Positions 52,365-61,409 of a stretch of DNA of 64,000 nt are shown in pieces. Made by a program: the position numbers and the translations under genes. Source of the stretch: Janthinobacterium sp. LM6 (GTDB lineage: Bacteria > Pseudomonadota > Gammaproteobacteria > Burkholderiales > Burkholderiaceae_D). The DNA is taken from contig NZ_CP019510.1 of NCBI RefSeq assembly GCF_002002885.1, positions 5,952,001 to 6,016,000 of the forward strand, written 5' to 3'. Numbering within the stretch: the first letter of the stretch is position 1; each line of letters begins with the position of its first letter. Below the pieces are notes generated by a model. The model was not told the DNA's origin. It was given only the letters and a program-made list of their open reading frames with translations, and did not search any database.

Positions 52365-53216
52365 TTACTCCTGGTCCGCCGAATACGCCGCGGACAGTTG
52401 CTTGCGGCGTCTGCGGTCGGCGCGCGCCAGCATCACGGCATACGTGATCACGGCGAGCGTCACGACGAGGATGGTCAGCGCGGCGATGGCATTGACGCGC
52501 GGGTCGAGTCCCAGGCGCGCGCGAGAGAAAATTACCAGCGGCATCGTCGTCGAACCGGGGCCGGACAGGAACGCGGAGAGCACCACGTCGTCCAGCGACA
52601 GGGTAAATGTCAGCAACCAGGCAGAAGCCAGGGCCTGCGTGATGTTCGGCAGGGTCACGAGGAAGAACACCTGGTGCGCGCGGCAACCGAGGTCCATCGC
52701 CGCCTCGGCCAATGATTTACTCATTTCCTGCAGGCGCGATTGCACCACCACGGCAGCATACGCCATGCCCAGCAAGGTGTGGCCGAGCCAGATGGTCAGC
52801 ACGCCCCGCTCGGGAAAGCCGAAGACCTTTTGCATGGACACCAGCATCAGCAGCAAGGATAAGCCGATGATCACTTCCGGCATCACCAACGGCGCGCTGA
52901 CCATGGCGGAAAACACGGTGCGGCCACGGAAGCGCTGGTAGCTGGTCAAGGCGAAGGCGGCGAACGTGCCCAGGATGACGGACGAGGTGGCCGACATGAA
53001 GGCGATCTTCAAGGACAAACCGAAACCCGCGATGATTTCCGTATCGCTCATCAGCTCCTGGTACCAGCGCAGCGAGAAGCCGCTCCACACCATGTCCTGG
53101 CGCGAGCTGTTGAACGAAAAGACGATCAGCACGATGATGGGCAGGTACAGGAACAGATAACCGAGCGAGAGCCAGCCGCGGCCGAACCAGCGCTGCAGGA
53201 AAGTACGTCCGTTCAT
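52365..53216 (-). CDS. potI: Putrescine/spermidine ABC transporter permease (PotI/SpuH-like)
   Basis: 283 residues, six membrane helices of the binding-protein-dependent permease type. It has YLFLYLPIIVLIVFSFNSSR near the start, GLSLRWYQELMSD-like FSLRWYQEL, SAPLVMPEVIIGLSLL and the EAA loop SLAEAAMDLGCRAHQVFFLVTLPNI (cited by EAAMDLGCRAHQVF). Its start overlaps the PotH-like gene by 4 bp. The two permeases would form the membrane channel energised by the PotG-like ATPase. Confidence 0.92.
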   Translation of the reverse strand: MNGRTFLQRWFGRGWLSLGYLFLYLPIIVLIVFSFNSSRQDMVWSGFSLRWYQELMSDTEIIAGFGLSLKIAFMSATSSVILGTFAAFALTSYQRFRGRTVFSAMVSAPLVMPEVIIGLSLLLMLVSMQKVFGFPERGVLTIWLGHTLLGMAYAAVVVQSRLQEMSKSLAEAAMDLGCRAHQVFFLVTLPNITQALASAWLLTFTLSLDDVVLSAFLSGPGSTTMPLVIFSRARLGLDPRVNAIAALTILVVTLAVITYAVMLARADRRRRKQLSAAYSADQE

Positions 53217-54142
53217 GTGCGCTCCTCCGCGTCCTGGTCCGTCTTGTATTTGTTAAAAATGGCCATCGGCACAAGGATCAGCAGGATCACCAGCACCGTC
53301 ACCGACGAAGCCATGGCCCAGTCGTTATTCGTGAAGTACTCATCCCACAGCACACGGCCGATCATCAGGGTTTCCGGGCCGCCCAGCAGTTCGGGAATCA
53401 CGTATTCGCCCACGGACGGGATGAACACCAGCATGGCGCCGGCGATGATGCCCGACTTCGACAGGGGCACCGTGATGCGCCAGAACGCCTGCAATGGCGT
53501 GGCGCCCAGGTCGGCCGCCGCTTCCAGGTAGCGCATGTCCATTTTGACCAGATTGGCGTACAGGGGCAGGATCATGAACGGCAGGTAGGCGTACACCATG
53601 CCGACCACCAGGGAAAACGAGGTATTCATCATGTGCAGCGGTTCGCTCACCACGCCCAGCGCGATCAGCAGGTCGTTGAGCAAGCCGTGATTGGCCAGGA
53701 TGCCCTTCCACGCGTACACGCGCAGCAGGAACGAGGTCCAGAACGGCAGCATCACCAGCATCATCAGCACGGGGCGTATCGACGGTTTGGCGCGCGCCAT
53801 GAAGTAGGCAAACGGATAGCCGATACACAGGCAGATGGCGGTGGTGATGGCTGCGTACTTGATGGAACTGAGGTAGGTGAGCAGATACAGTTCATCGGCG
53901 GCGATGAACAGGTAATTGGCGACTTTCACCTTCAGCACGACGATGCCGTCGACATACGACAGCAAGCCGCCGAACGGACTGCCCGCCGTGTCCATGTCGG
54001 ACAGGCTGATGCGCAGCACGATCAGGAACGGTATTAAAAAGGCGGCCGTCAGGAACAGCGCGGGCACGGCGATGACGGCGTTGCGCCCAGTGACCCAACG
54101 CAGGGTGACGAGCTTGCGCAGCAATTGCAGAATAGGCGTCAT
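53213..54142 (-). CDS. potH: Putrescine/spermidine ABC transporter permease (PotH/SpuG-like)
   Basis: 309 residues, six helices. Hydrophobic start around VIAVPALFLTAAFLIPFLIVLRISLSDMD, then YPFAYFMARAKPSIRPVLMML, PFWTSFLLRVYAWKGILANHGLLN (typical PotH stretch, cited by SFLLRVYAW) and the EAA loop YLEAAADLGATPLQAFWRITVPL. It pairs with the overlapping PotI-like gene. Located 8 bp after the ATPase gene. Confidence 0.93.
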   Translation of the reverse strand: MTPILQLLRKLVTLRWVTGRNAVIAVPALFLTAAFLIPFLIVLRISLSDMDTAGSPFGGLLSYVDGIVVLKVKVANYLFIAADELYLLTYLSSIKYAAITTAICLCIGYPFAYFMARAKPSIRPVLMMLVMLPFWTSFLLRVYAWKGILANHGLLNDLLIALGVVSEPLHMMNTSFSLVVGMVYAYLPFMILPLYANLVKMDMRYLEAAADLGATPLQAFWRITVPLSKSGIIAGAMLVFIPSVGEYVIPELLGGPETLMIGRVLWDEYFTNNDWAMASSVTVLVILLILVPMAIFNKYKTDQDAEERT

Positions 54143-54149
54143 GATGGCC

Positions 54150-55298
54150 TCAGCTGGTCAGCACGACGATGTCGGCGCCATCCCACCATACCCACACGCG
54201 CTGTTCGCGCTCGAGGCGCGAGACATCGTGGCGGGCCGCGTTGGTGCGCGAGACTTTCACCACCGTGCCGCTGTCGAGGCGCACGTGGTAGCTGGTTTCA
54301 TTGCCAAAATACGCCATGGCGACGATCACGCCCTGGGCGCAGTTGTAGCCGTGTTCGGCCGGCGACGCGCGCTCTTCCAGGGCGGGTGGTTCGATCTGGA
54401 TGCCGATTTTCTCGGGGCGCACGGCCACCGAGACATCCATGCCCAGGTTGCCCGTGATGCCATGCGCGACATACTGGCGGCCGTCGGGCGTGTCGATGAT
54501 CACGTGATCCGGTTCGTCTTCCGTGATGCGGCCGTCGAACAGGTTGACGCTGCCGATGAAGTCGGCCACGAAACGGCAGTTCGGCGTTTCGTAGATTTCG
54601 CCGGGCGCGCCCACCTGCAGGATGCGCCCTTCGCTCATGACGGCGATGCGCGTGGCCATGCTCATGGCCTCGTCCTGGTCATGCGTGACCATCACGCAGG
54701 TGACGCCCACCTGCTCGATGATGTTGACCAGTTCCATCTGCGTGCGCTCGCGCAGTTTTTTATCCAGCGCGCCCAACGGCTCGTCGAGCAGCAGCAACTG
54801 CGGACGCTTGGCCAGGCTGCGCGCCAGCGCCACGCGCTGCTGCTGCCCGCCCGACAGCTGGTGCGGCTTGCGCTTCGCGTATTGGCCCAGCTGCACCAGC
54901 GCCAGCATCTGCTCGACCCGCGCCGCCACTTCCGCTTTCGGCAAGCCGTCGCGGCGCAGGCCGAAGGCGATGTTGTCCCACACGGACAGATGGGGGAACA
55001 GCGCATACGACTGGAACATCATGTTGATGGGCCGCTGGTGCGGCGGCACATCGACGATACTGTTGCCCGCCAGGGCGATGCGCCCCGACGTCGGCGTCTC
55101 GAAACCGGCCAGCATGCGCAGCAGGGTCGACTTGCCGCAACCTGAACTGCCCAGCAGGGCGAAGATCTCGCCCTTGTTGATCGTCACGGAAATTCCATCG
55201 ACGGCGCGCACGCCATCGAATTCCTTGACCAGCTGATCAATCAGCAAGAAAGGCGCTGGGGCGTCGCTGGCCGACGCGGCGGGTGTTGCTATCGTCAT
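54150..55298 (-). CDS. potG: Polyamine ABC transporter ATP-binding protein (PotG/SpuF-like)
   Basis: 382 residues. Walker A LLGSSGCGKSTLLRML, Q-loop region NMMFQSYALFPHLSV, signature LSGGQQQRVALARSLA, Walker B LLLLDEPLGALDKKLRE and the switch His in VMVTHDQDEA. The C-terminal 130 residues form the TOBE regulatory domain. In the usual potFGHI or spuDEFGH order a binding-protein gene sits just upstream; here there is none. Instead a terminator and a palindrome fill the gap to spuC. Confidence 0.94.
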   Translation of the reverse strand: MTIATPAASASDAPAPFLLIDQLVKEFDGVRAVDGISVTINKGEIFALLGSSGCGKSTLLRMLAGFETPTSGRIALAGNSIVDVPPHQRPINMMFQSYALFPHLSVWDNIAFGLRRDGLPKAEVAARVEQMLALVQLGQYAKRKPHQLSGGQQQRVALARSLAKRPQLLLLDEPLGALDKKLRERTQMELVNIIEQVGVTCVMVTHDQDEAMSMATRIAVMSEGRILQVGAPGEIYETPNCRFVADFIGSVNLFDGRITEDEPDHVIIDTPDGRQYVAHGITGNLGMDVSVAVRPEKIGIQIEPPALEERASPAEHGYNCAQGVIVAMAYFGNETSYHVRLDSGTVVKVSRTNAARHDVSRLEREQRVWVWWDGADIVVLTS

Positions 55299-55333
55299 TG
55301 TGGGTAGCTTCTGGGTAAGAGGGTGTCAAAATG

Positions 55334-55362
55334 AAAAACTGGCCGCTACAAAGAGCGGCCAG
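55334..55362 (-). terminator. Terminator between spuC and potG-like genes
   Basis: On the minus strand CTGGCCGCT-CTTTGT-AGCGGCCAG followed by TTTTT, a textbook intrinsic terminator. It lies 36 bp before the potG-like start, so transporter expression would need read-through or its own promoter. Confidence 0.85.
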
Positions 55363-55441
55363 GATGGAAGTTTAGCGGAACTGCCGCGATTCTGGTCCAA
55401 AAAACTTGAGTTGGCGTCTATTTGGGTAAAAAACTGACACC

Positions 55442-55504
55442 AACCCAAGAGCCAACCCCGGGGTCGTACCCTGAGGGTACGACCCCAGCCCTTGCGTTTG
55501 GGTT
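55442..55504. repeat. Nested GC-rich palindrome in the spuC-potG gap
   Basis: GGGGTCGTACCC (55460-55471) and GGGTACGACCCC (55475-55486) are perfect complements around TGA. An outer pair AACCCAA (55442-55448) and TTGGGTT (55498-55504) encloses them. It lies 11 bp past the spuC stop. It has no T run, so it looks more like a dispersed palindromic repeat than a terminator. Confidence 0.7.
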
Positions 55505-55514
55505 CAGCCAGAAC

Positions 55515-56975
55515 CTACACCCAGCCCTTCGCTTTCACATCCGCATACGTCTTGTCCAGGCACAGCCGTATCAATGCCACCATTTCATCGATCTGCGCGC
55601 GCGTTATCACCAGCGGCGGGGCGACGATCATGCGCTCGCCCACGGCACGCATGATGACGCCATTGTCGAACATGTGGCCGCGGCAGATCATGCCCACGCC
55701 CTGGTCCTCGTCGAACAGCTCGTTGTCGTGCACGGTGGCGCCCTTCCTGCGCACCAGGTTCAGGCCCGCGACGAGGCCGCAGCTGTCCGCATAGCCGACC
55801 AGCGGATGTTCGGCCAGGCTGGCGAAGCATTGCTTCAGGTAGGGTCCCGTATCCTCGGCCACCTTCGCCACCAGTTGCTCTTCCTCGATGATGCGGATGT
55901 TTTCCAGCGCCGCCGCGCAGGCGACGGGATGGCCGGAATACGTGAAACCGTGCGTGAATTCGCCGCCCTGCTCGATCAATACCGTGGCCACCCTGTCGCC
56001 CACCAGCACGCCGCCCAGCGGCACATAGCCCGAGGTGACACCCTTGGCAAAGGTGATCAGGTCGGGCTTGATGCCGAACAGTTCGGAGCCGAACCAGCGC
56101 CCCAGTCGGCCGAAGCCGCAGATGACTTCATCGGCGATCAGCAAGATGTCGTACTTGTCGCAGATGCGCTGGATTTCGGGCCAGTAGGTCGAAGGCGGGA
56201 TGATGACGCCGCCCGCGCCCTGCACCGGTTCGCCGATGAAGGCGGCCACCTTGTCGGCGCCGATTTCCAGAATCTTGTCTTCCAGCCAGCCGGCCGCTTT
56301 GACACCGAACTCCTCGGGACTCAAACCGTGGCCCGACTCCAGGTAATTGGGTTGGCCGATGTGCGCGATGCCCGGTATCGGCAAGCCGCCCTGCGCATGC
56401 ATGCCATCCATGCCGCCCAGCGACGCTCCCGCCACCGTACTGCCGTGATACGCGTTGTGGCGGCTGATGATGGTGTGGCGCTCCTTGTGGCCAAGAATGT
56501 CCCAGTAGCGGCGCACCATGCGCAAATTCGTGTCATTGCCTTCCGAGCCGGAACTGGTGAAGAACACGTGCTGGAACTGCGGCGGCGATATTTGCGCCAG
56601 CTTGGCCGCCAGTTGCGCGGCCGGCACGTTCGTCGTGCCAAAGAAGCTGTTATAGAAGGGCAGCGTCTCCATCTGCCGGTACACGGCTTGCGAAATCGAC
56701 GTGCGGCCGTAGCCCACGTTGACGCACCACAGGCCCGACATGCCGTCGACGATCTTCTTGCCCTGGCTGTCCCACAGGTAGACGCCGTCGCCGCGCACCA
56801 TCACGCGCGCACCCTTGCTTGCCAGATCTTTAAAATCGGTGAATGGATGCAGGTAGTGGGCCGAATCCATGTGCTGGATGGCGGCCGTGTCATACACCTG
56901 CGGCGCCGCATTCCTTTGCGCCACGGAGTCGACAAAAGCGGCGCTCGGCGCCAGTGGATTGTTGCTTGTGCTCAT
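55515..56975 (-). CDS. spuC: Putrescine-pyruvate aminotransferase (class III, SpuC-like)
   Basis: 486 residues, PLP-dependent class III aminotransferase. Features: HPFTDFKDLASKGARVMVRGDGVYLWD (cited by HPFTDF), GLWCVNVGYGR, FFTSSGSEGNDTNLRMVRRYW (cited by SSGSEGNDT), YHGSTVAGASLGGM, IADEVICGFGRLG and the PLP Lys in ITFAKGVTSGYVPLGG. It removes the amino group of putrescine to pyruvate, giving 4-aminobutyraldehyde. The ATG at 56975 is the standard start; longer readings overlap the glutamine synthetase gene. It lies 11 bp after that gene. Confidence 0.92.
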   Translation of the reverse strand: MSTSNNPLAPSAAFVDSVAQRNAAPQVYDTAAIQHMDSAHYLHPFTDFKDLASKGARVMVRGDGVYLWDSQGKKIVDGMSGLWCVNVGYGRTSISQAVYRQMETLPFYNSFFGTTNVPAAQLAAKLAQISPPQFQHVFFTSSGSEGNDTNLRMVRRYWDILGHKERHTIISRHNAYHGSTVAGASLGGMDGMHAQGGLPIPGIAHIGQPNYLESGHGLSPEEFGVKAAGWLEDKILEIGADKVAAFIGEPVQGAGGVIIPPSTYWPEIQRICDKYDILLIADEVICGFGRLGRWFGSELFGIKPDLITFAKGVTSGYVPLGGVLVGDRVATVLIEQGGEFTHGFTYSGHPVACAAALENIRIIEEEQLVAKVAEDTGPYLKQCFASLAEHPLVGYADSCGLVAGLNLVRRKGATVHDNELFDEDQGVGMICRGHMFDNGVIMRAVGERMIVAPPLVITRAQIDEMVALIRLCLDKTYADVKAKGWV

Positions 56976-56986
56976 GCGTGTTCCTT

Positions 56987-58357
56987 TTAAACGTGTAATA
57001 ACAGGTGTTCGCGCTCCCACGGACTGATGACGGTCATGAACTCCTGGTGCTCCAGGTCCTTGATGGCTGCATACACGTCGATGAAGCGCTCGCCCAGCAC
57101 CGTGCGCAGCTTGTCTTCCGCGCGCAGCAGTTGCAGGGCCTCGGGCAAGCCTTGCGGCAACTCGAATTTCATGTCGTAGGCGCTGCCCACCATCATCGGC
57201 GTCGCTTCCAGCTGCTCCGTCATGCCGAGATATCCGCAGGCCAGGGTTACGGCCAGGGCCAGGTAGGGATTCGCGTCGGCGCCGATGATGCGGTTTTCCA
57301 CGCGCCGGTCCTGCACGCCCGACTCGGGCACGCGGAAGCCCACCGTGCGGTTGTCCAGGCCCCACTGGATGTTGATGGGTGCGGCCGTGTGGCGCACGAT
57401 GCGGCGGTAGGAGTTCACGTAGGGCGCGACGATGGCCATGGCCGACGGCATGTAGCGCTGCAGGCCCGCGATGTAATGCTTGAAGATGGGCGCGGCCGAA
57501 CCGTCCTCGTTGCTGAAAATGTTCAGGCCCGTCTTCGCATCCGTCACGCTCTGGTGCACGTGCATGGCGGAACCCGGCTCGCCCGCCATGGGCTTGGCCA
57601 TGAAGGTGGCGTACATATCGTGTTTTAACGCTGCTTCGCGCAGGGTGCGCTTGAAGAAGAAGACCTTGTCGGCCAGGCCCAGCGGGTCGCCATGCAGGAA
57701 GTTGATTTCCATCTGCCCCGCGCCGATCTCGTGGATCAGCGTATCGACGTCAAGGTTCATCAATTCGCAGTAATCGTAGATATCCTCGAACAGCGGGTCG
57801 AATTCGTTGACGGCGTCGATGCTGTACACCTGGCGGCTCGTCTCGGCCCGGCCGCTGCGGCCGATGGGCGGCTTCAATGGCAAGTCCGGGTCCGTGTTTT
57901 TCGCCGTCAGGTAGAACTCCAGCTCCGGCGCCACCACGGGTTTCCAGCCCTTGTCCGCATACAGTTTCAGCACGCGCCGCAGCACGGAGCGGGGAGCGAA
58001 ATCGACCAGCGCGCCGTCGGCAAAATAGCAGTCGTGGATGACTTGCGCGGTAGGGTCCGTGGCCCACGGCACCATGGTGATGGTGGTCGGGTCGGCCTTC
58101 AAGATCATGTCGCGGTCGGTGCTGGAAATGGCGCGGTCATAGCCGCCATCGTCGACCGGGTAATTGCCCGTCACCGTCATGCCCAGCACCGCTTCCGGGA
58201 TGCGCATGCCGCGCTCCTGGGTGAATTTCCCGCGCGGCAGGATCTTCCCCCGCGCCACGCCCGTCAAGTCGGGCACCAGGCATTCGATTTCCGTGACGCG
58301 CTTTTCATTGAGCCACAAATCCATATCCGTATAGGTGAAATTTTCGCGTATTGCCAT
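56987..58357 (-). CDS. puuA: Glutamine synthetase family protein, gamma-glutamylputrescine synthetase-like
   Basis: 456 residues. N-terminal beta-grasp part, then the GS catalytic motifs: VAPELEFYLTAKN, EIGAGQMEINFLHGDPL, MAKPMAGEPGSAMHVHQSV and the NPYLALAVTLACGYLGM end. In this context it should be PuuA/SpuB, joining glutamate to putrescine with ATP rather than making glutamine. The following puuD-like gene product removes the glutamyl group later. ATG at 58357; GAGGGAAAC precedes it. Confidence 0.9.
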   Translation of the reverse strand: MAIRENFTYTDMDLWLNEKRVTEIECLVPDLTGVARGKILPRGKFTQERGMRIPEAVLGMTVTGNYPVDDGGYDRAISSTDRDMILKADPTTITMVPWATDPTAQVIHDCYFADGALVDFAPRSVLRRVLKLYADKGWKPVVAPELEFYLTAKNTDPDLPLKPPIGRSGRAETSRQVYSIDAVNEFDPLFEDIYDYCELMNLDVDTLIHEIGAGQMEINFLHGDPLGLADKVFFFKRTLREAALKHDMYATFMAKPMAGEPGSAMHVHQSVTDAKTGLNIFSNEDGSAAPIFKHYIAGLQRYMPSAMAIVAPYVNSYRRIVRHTAAPINIQWGLDNRTVGFRVPESGVQDRRVENRIIGADANPYLALAVTLACGYLGMTEQLEATPMMVGSAYDMKFELPQGLPEALQLLRAEDKLRTVLGERFIDVYAAIKDLEHQEFMTVISPWEREHLLLHV

Positions 58358-58424
58358 GTTTCCCTCTCGTTGGTCTTGCGCTTTTCCTGATTAAGCGCCG
58401 CATGGTGCTGGTGCGGCGCGCCTG

Positions 58425-59192
58425 TCATTCTTTCTTCCTGTGCTGCTGTTCCTGGAAATCGCGGCACGCATGGCCAAAAGCGTCGAACAGCCGCATCGAC
58501 TGCGGGTTGTCTTCCACCTGCCACTCCGGGTGCCATTGCACGGCCAGCGTAAAACCGGCGGCGCTGGCCACGCTATACGCTTCCACCAGGCCGTCGTCGG
58601 CCAGTGCTTCCGCCAGCAAGCCATCGGCCAGCCGAGCGATGCCCTGGCCATGCAGGGAATTGACCATCATCTCGCTCTCGCCGCCCAGCAACCGTGCCAG
58701 CAGGCCGTCGGGCATCAACTTGATGCGGTGTGCGGGTGCATACTGGCGCGCCAGGGGATCGAGCACGTTTTCGCGGTGGTCTTGCATGCCCGGCACGGCG
58801 TGCACGGCCTGGTGCAGGCTGCCGCCAAGGGCCACATTGACTTCCTGGAAGCCGCGGCAGATGGCCAGCAAGGGCAGCTGGCGCGCCAGCGCGGCGCGGA
58901 TCAGGGGCAAGGTGGTGGCGTCGCGCGCGGGATCTTGCGGCAGGTCGGGATGCAGGATGTCTTCGCCATACAGGCGCGCGTCGACGTTCGAGGCCGAACC
59001 GGTCAGCATCACGCCATCGGCAATCCGCAGCGCCGCTTCCAGGTCGGCATCGGCGCCCAGGGCCGGCAGCAGCAGCGGCATGCAGCCGGCGCCGCGCAGC
59101 ACGGCGTGCAGGTATTTGTCCTGCGCCATGTGCCAGGCGTGGCTGCCAAGCTGGCGCTGGCAGGCGGGGACGAGAACGATGGGACGGCGCAT
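58425..59192 (-). CDS. puuD: Gamma-glutamyl-gamma-aminobutyrate hydrolase family (class I amidotransferase-like, SpuA/PuuD)
   Basis: 255 residues of the peptidase C26 type: IVLVPACQRQLG, HMAQDKYLHAVLRGAGCMPLLLPALG, GVMLTGSASNVDARLYG, the nucleophile Cys112 in LLAICRGFQEVNVALGG and the His of VQWHPEW. It would hydrolyse gamma-glutamyl-GABA to GABA and glutamate. First gene of the minus-strand putrescine cluster, 67 bp upstream of the puuA-like gene. Confidence 0.92.
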   Translation of the reverse strand: MRRPIVLVPACQRQLGSHAWHMAQDKYLHAVLRGAGCMPLLLPALGADADLEAALRIADGVMLTGSASNVDARLYGEDILHPDLPQDPARDATTLPLIRAALARQLPLLAICRGFQEVNVALGGSLHQAVHAVPGMQDHRENVLDPLARQYAPAHRIKLMPDGLLARLLGGESEMMVNSLHGQGIARLADGLLAEALADDGLVEAYSVASAAGFTLAVQWHPEWQVEDNPQSMRLFDAFGHACRDFQEQQHRKKE

Positions 59193-59474
59193 AGAGTGCT
59201 ACCTCGCTGGCGTGACGATCCAATGACAGCGCATGACAGCGCTGCCGCTCGCTTCACTGTACAGCAGAGCCGGCAGGGGCGGCCACACCGATGGACGTGG
59301 CCAGCAGCGGCGCATATCGCCTACACTACGGCTTTGCAATATTGCCTTTCTTAAATCATCATATGCCCGTCCGGCGCCAAACACCAGCGCCGCAGGCAAA
59401 GTCCCTCACTTTCCCATGCATCCACACCGTTTTCCAGCCTTTCCAAGTACCTGTTCCCCCCTGCGGGAGCAGCC
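59193..59474. other. 282-bp divergent intergenic region
   Basis: Between the puuD-like gene and the MFS gene, which point away from each other. It must hold both promoters. A few short repeats occur (for example TGACAGCGC twice near 59224-59245), but I see no clear operator, terminator or ORF. Confidence 0.4.
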
Positions 59475-60620
59475 ATGAAGCACATGCCGTGGCGCGACTT
59501 CTTCGCCCTCGTGGTCAGCATCGGCGTGGTGGGCCTGGGCCTGGGCGCCACCATGCCGCTCACCGCGCTGACCCTGCACCAGCGCGGCGTGGGCACGGAC
59601 ATCATCGGCATGATCACGGCCGTCAGCGCCCTCGGCATCCTGGCCGCTTCGCCATTCGTCTCGCGCTGGGTGGGACGCTTCGGCGCGCGCGCCACCATGC
59701 TGGGCGCCGTCTGGGTGGCGTCGCTGGCGACGATCGCCATGCAGTGTACCGACCACTTGCTGGCGTGGAGCGTGCTACGCTTCCTGTTCGGCGGCGCCAT
59801 GGGCGTGCTGTTTACCATCGGCGAGGCGTGGGTCAACCGCCTGGCGCCCGACAATTCGCGCGGCCGCGTGGTGGCCATGTACACCACCAGTTTTACGTTT
59901 TTCCAGCTGATCGGCCCCGCCCTCGTGGCCCTGTTCAACGACAAGATCAGCTGGAGCTTCGCCGCCTGCGGCCTGCTGTTTTTGCTGGCCGTGCCGGGCC
60001 TGATGCTGATCTCGAACAGCGGCCCGGAACGCGAACCGGAGGAACACGGCGTGAAGTGGACCTTGATCCTGCCGCGCATGCCGATGATCGTGCTGGGCGC
60101 CGCCTTCTTCGCCCTGTTCGACACCCTCGCATTGAGCTTACTGCCCCTGTACGCGATGGAGCACGGCATTGGCACGAACCTGGCCCTGCTGTCGGCCACC
60201 GTGGTGCTGGTGGGCGACACGGGCCTGCAATTCGCGCTGGGCTGGATGGCCGACCGATTCGGCCGCGCCAGGGTCCACGCGGGCTGCGGCGTGGCCGTCT
60301 GCCTGCTGCTGCCGCTGCTGCCGTTCGCCGTCGGCACGCCGTGGCTGTGGTGGACCCTGCTGCTGTTGCTGGGCGCGGCGGCGGGCGGCATCTACATGCT
60401 GGCGCTGGTGGCGTGCGGTGAGCGTTTTACGGGCCTGTCGCTGACCAGCGCCAGCGCCATCGTCAACGCCACCTGGGGTATCACCAGCGGCGGCGGGCCA
60501 CTGCTGACGGGCGTGCTGATGCAGTCGGTGGGCGTGAACGCCCTGCCTGCCGTGATGTGGGTGTGCGCCGCCATTTTCGTGGGCAGCGCCGTATGGGAAC
60601 GCCGGAAGGGAATCGTCTAG
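59475..60620 (+). CDS. MFS transporter (YcaD-like)
   Basis: 381 residues, 12 predicted helices. Typical of the YcaD group: ATMPLTALTLHQRGVGTDIIGMITAVSALGILAASPF (cited by LTLHQRGVGTDIIG), RFLFGGAMGVLFTIGEAWVN, NSRGRVVAMYTTSFTFFQLIGP and FALGWMADRFGRARV. The substrate is unknown; such proteins are usually drug or metabolite exporters. CGGGAG lies before the ATG. Its position next to the putrescine cluster suggests, but does not show, a link. Confidence 0.88.
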   Translation: MKHMPWRDFFALVVSIGVVGLGLGATMPLTALTLHQRGVGTDIIGMITAVSALGILAASPFVSRWVGRFGARATMLGAVWVASLATIAMQCTDHLLAWSVLRFLFGGAMGVLFTIGEAWVNRLAPDNSRGRVVAMYTTSFTFFQLIGPALVALFNDKISWSFAACGLLFLLAVPGLMLISNSGPEREPEEHGVKWTLILPRMPMIVLGAAFFALFDTLALSLLPLYAMEHGIGTNLALLSATVVLVGDTGLQFALGWMADRFGRARVHAGCGVAVCLLLPLLPFAVGTPWLWWTLLLLLGAAAGGIYMLALVACGERFTGLSLTSASAIVNATWGITSGGGPLLTGVLMQSVGVNALPAVMWVCAAIFVGSAVWERRKGIV

Positions 60621-60626
60621 CGTTTT

Positions 60627-61409
60627 TTACTTCATTTCCAGCCGCTGCCGCAGCTCCTCGGCCACCGGATAATCGGGATACGCCTGCCGGAACGCCGTCC
60701 ACTCCTCGTGCGCCAGGGTACCCTCGCCCGCCTTGAGCAGGGCGTCGATCTTCACCAGCCACACGGAAGCGTCGAGCCTGGCCGGTGGCGGCAGCGGAAC
60801 GGAACGGGCCGCGACGGGCGCGGGCGCGGGCATGGCCAGCGCGCGCTGCACGGACGCCGGGCGCTGCAGGCCGGCTTCAGCCTGCATGGCGGCTTGCTGC
60901 TCCATCGCCTCACGCATTGCCCGGGCCGGAGGAGGCGGCGGTGCTGGCGGAGGCAGGGGTGCTGGCACTGGCTCGGCCTGCGCTGGCATCCTGGGTGCCG
61001 CTTTGGCCATGGCGCGCAGTGCCGGTGGCGCAGACTCAGTCGCGGGCGCAGCGGCAGGTACGGTGACAGGTGCAGGCGTCACGTCCTGCGTGACCGGTTC
61101 CCCGACCACGGGAAATTGCGCCGGCTTCGAGCCGAACCAGTCCACACCGATCAGGTTTACCGTCAACAGCACGGCGGCGGCCAGTCCCAGCGGCACGCGC
61201 CAGCGCTGCAGGTAATCGGGCGATTTCTTGGCCGGCAAGGTGCGCCGCACGCCATCGGCGCTGTCGTTCGCGGCCGCCGGCTTGTCCAAGGCTTTTTCAG
61301 CGTCGGCCAGGATGGCCGCATCGAGCGCGCTGGAAGGCGCGGGCTGCGGCAGGCTGTCCAGCAGCGCCTTCAATTCGTCGTCGTGATGCTCTGTATCGTG
61401 CGTATTCAT
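60627..61409 (-). CDS. Membrane protein, probable anti-sigma factor partner of the ECF sigma gene
   Basis: 260 residues. An acidic cytoplasmic N-terminus of about 70 residues, a single membrane helix (71-89), then a long Pro/Ala-rich periplasmic stretch and a C-terminal WLVKIDALLKAGEGTLAHEEWTAFRQAYPDYPV segment (cited by its FRQAYPDYPV end). The start overlaps the stop of the ECF sigma gene (ATGA), the usual place of an anti-sigma factor. No standard zinc-binding HxxxCxxC motif is present, so the assignment rests on context and topology. Confidence 0.75.
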   Translation of the reverse strand: MNTHDTEHHDDELKALLDSLPQPAPSSALDAAILADAEKALDKPAAANDSADGVRRTLPAKKSPDYLQRWRVPLGLAAAVLLTVNLIGVDWFGSKPAQFPVVGEPVTQDVTPAPVTVPAAAPATESAPPALRAMAKAAPRMPAQAEPVPAPLPPPAPPPPPARAMREAMEQQAAMQAEAGLQRPASVQRALAMPAPAPVAARSVPLPPPARLDASVWLVKIDALLKAGEGTLAHEEWTAFRQAYPDYPVAEELRQRLEMK

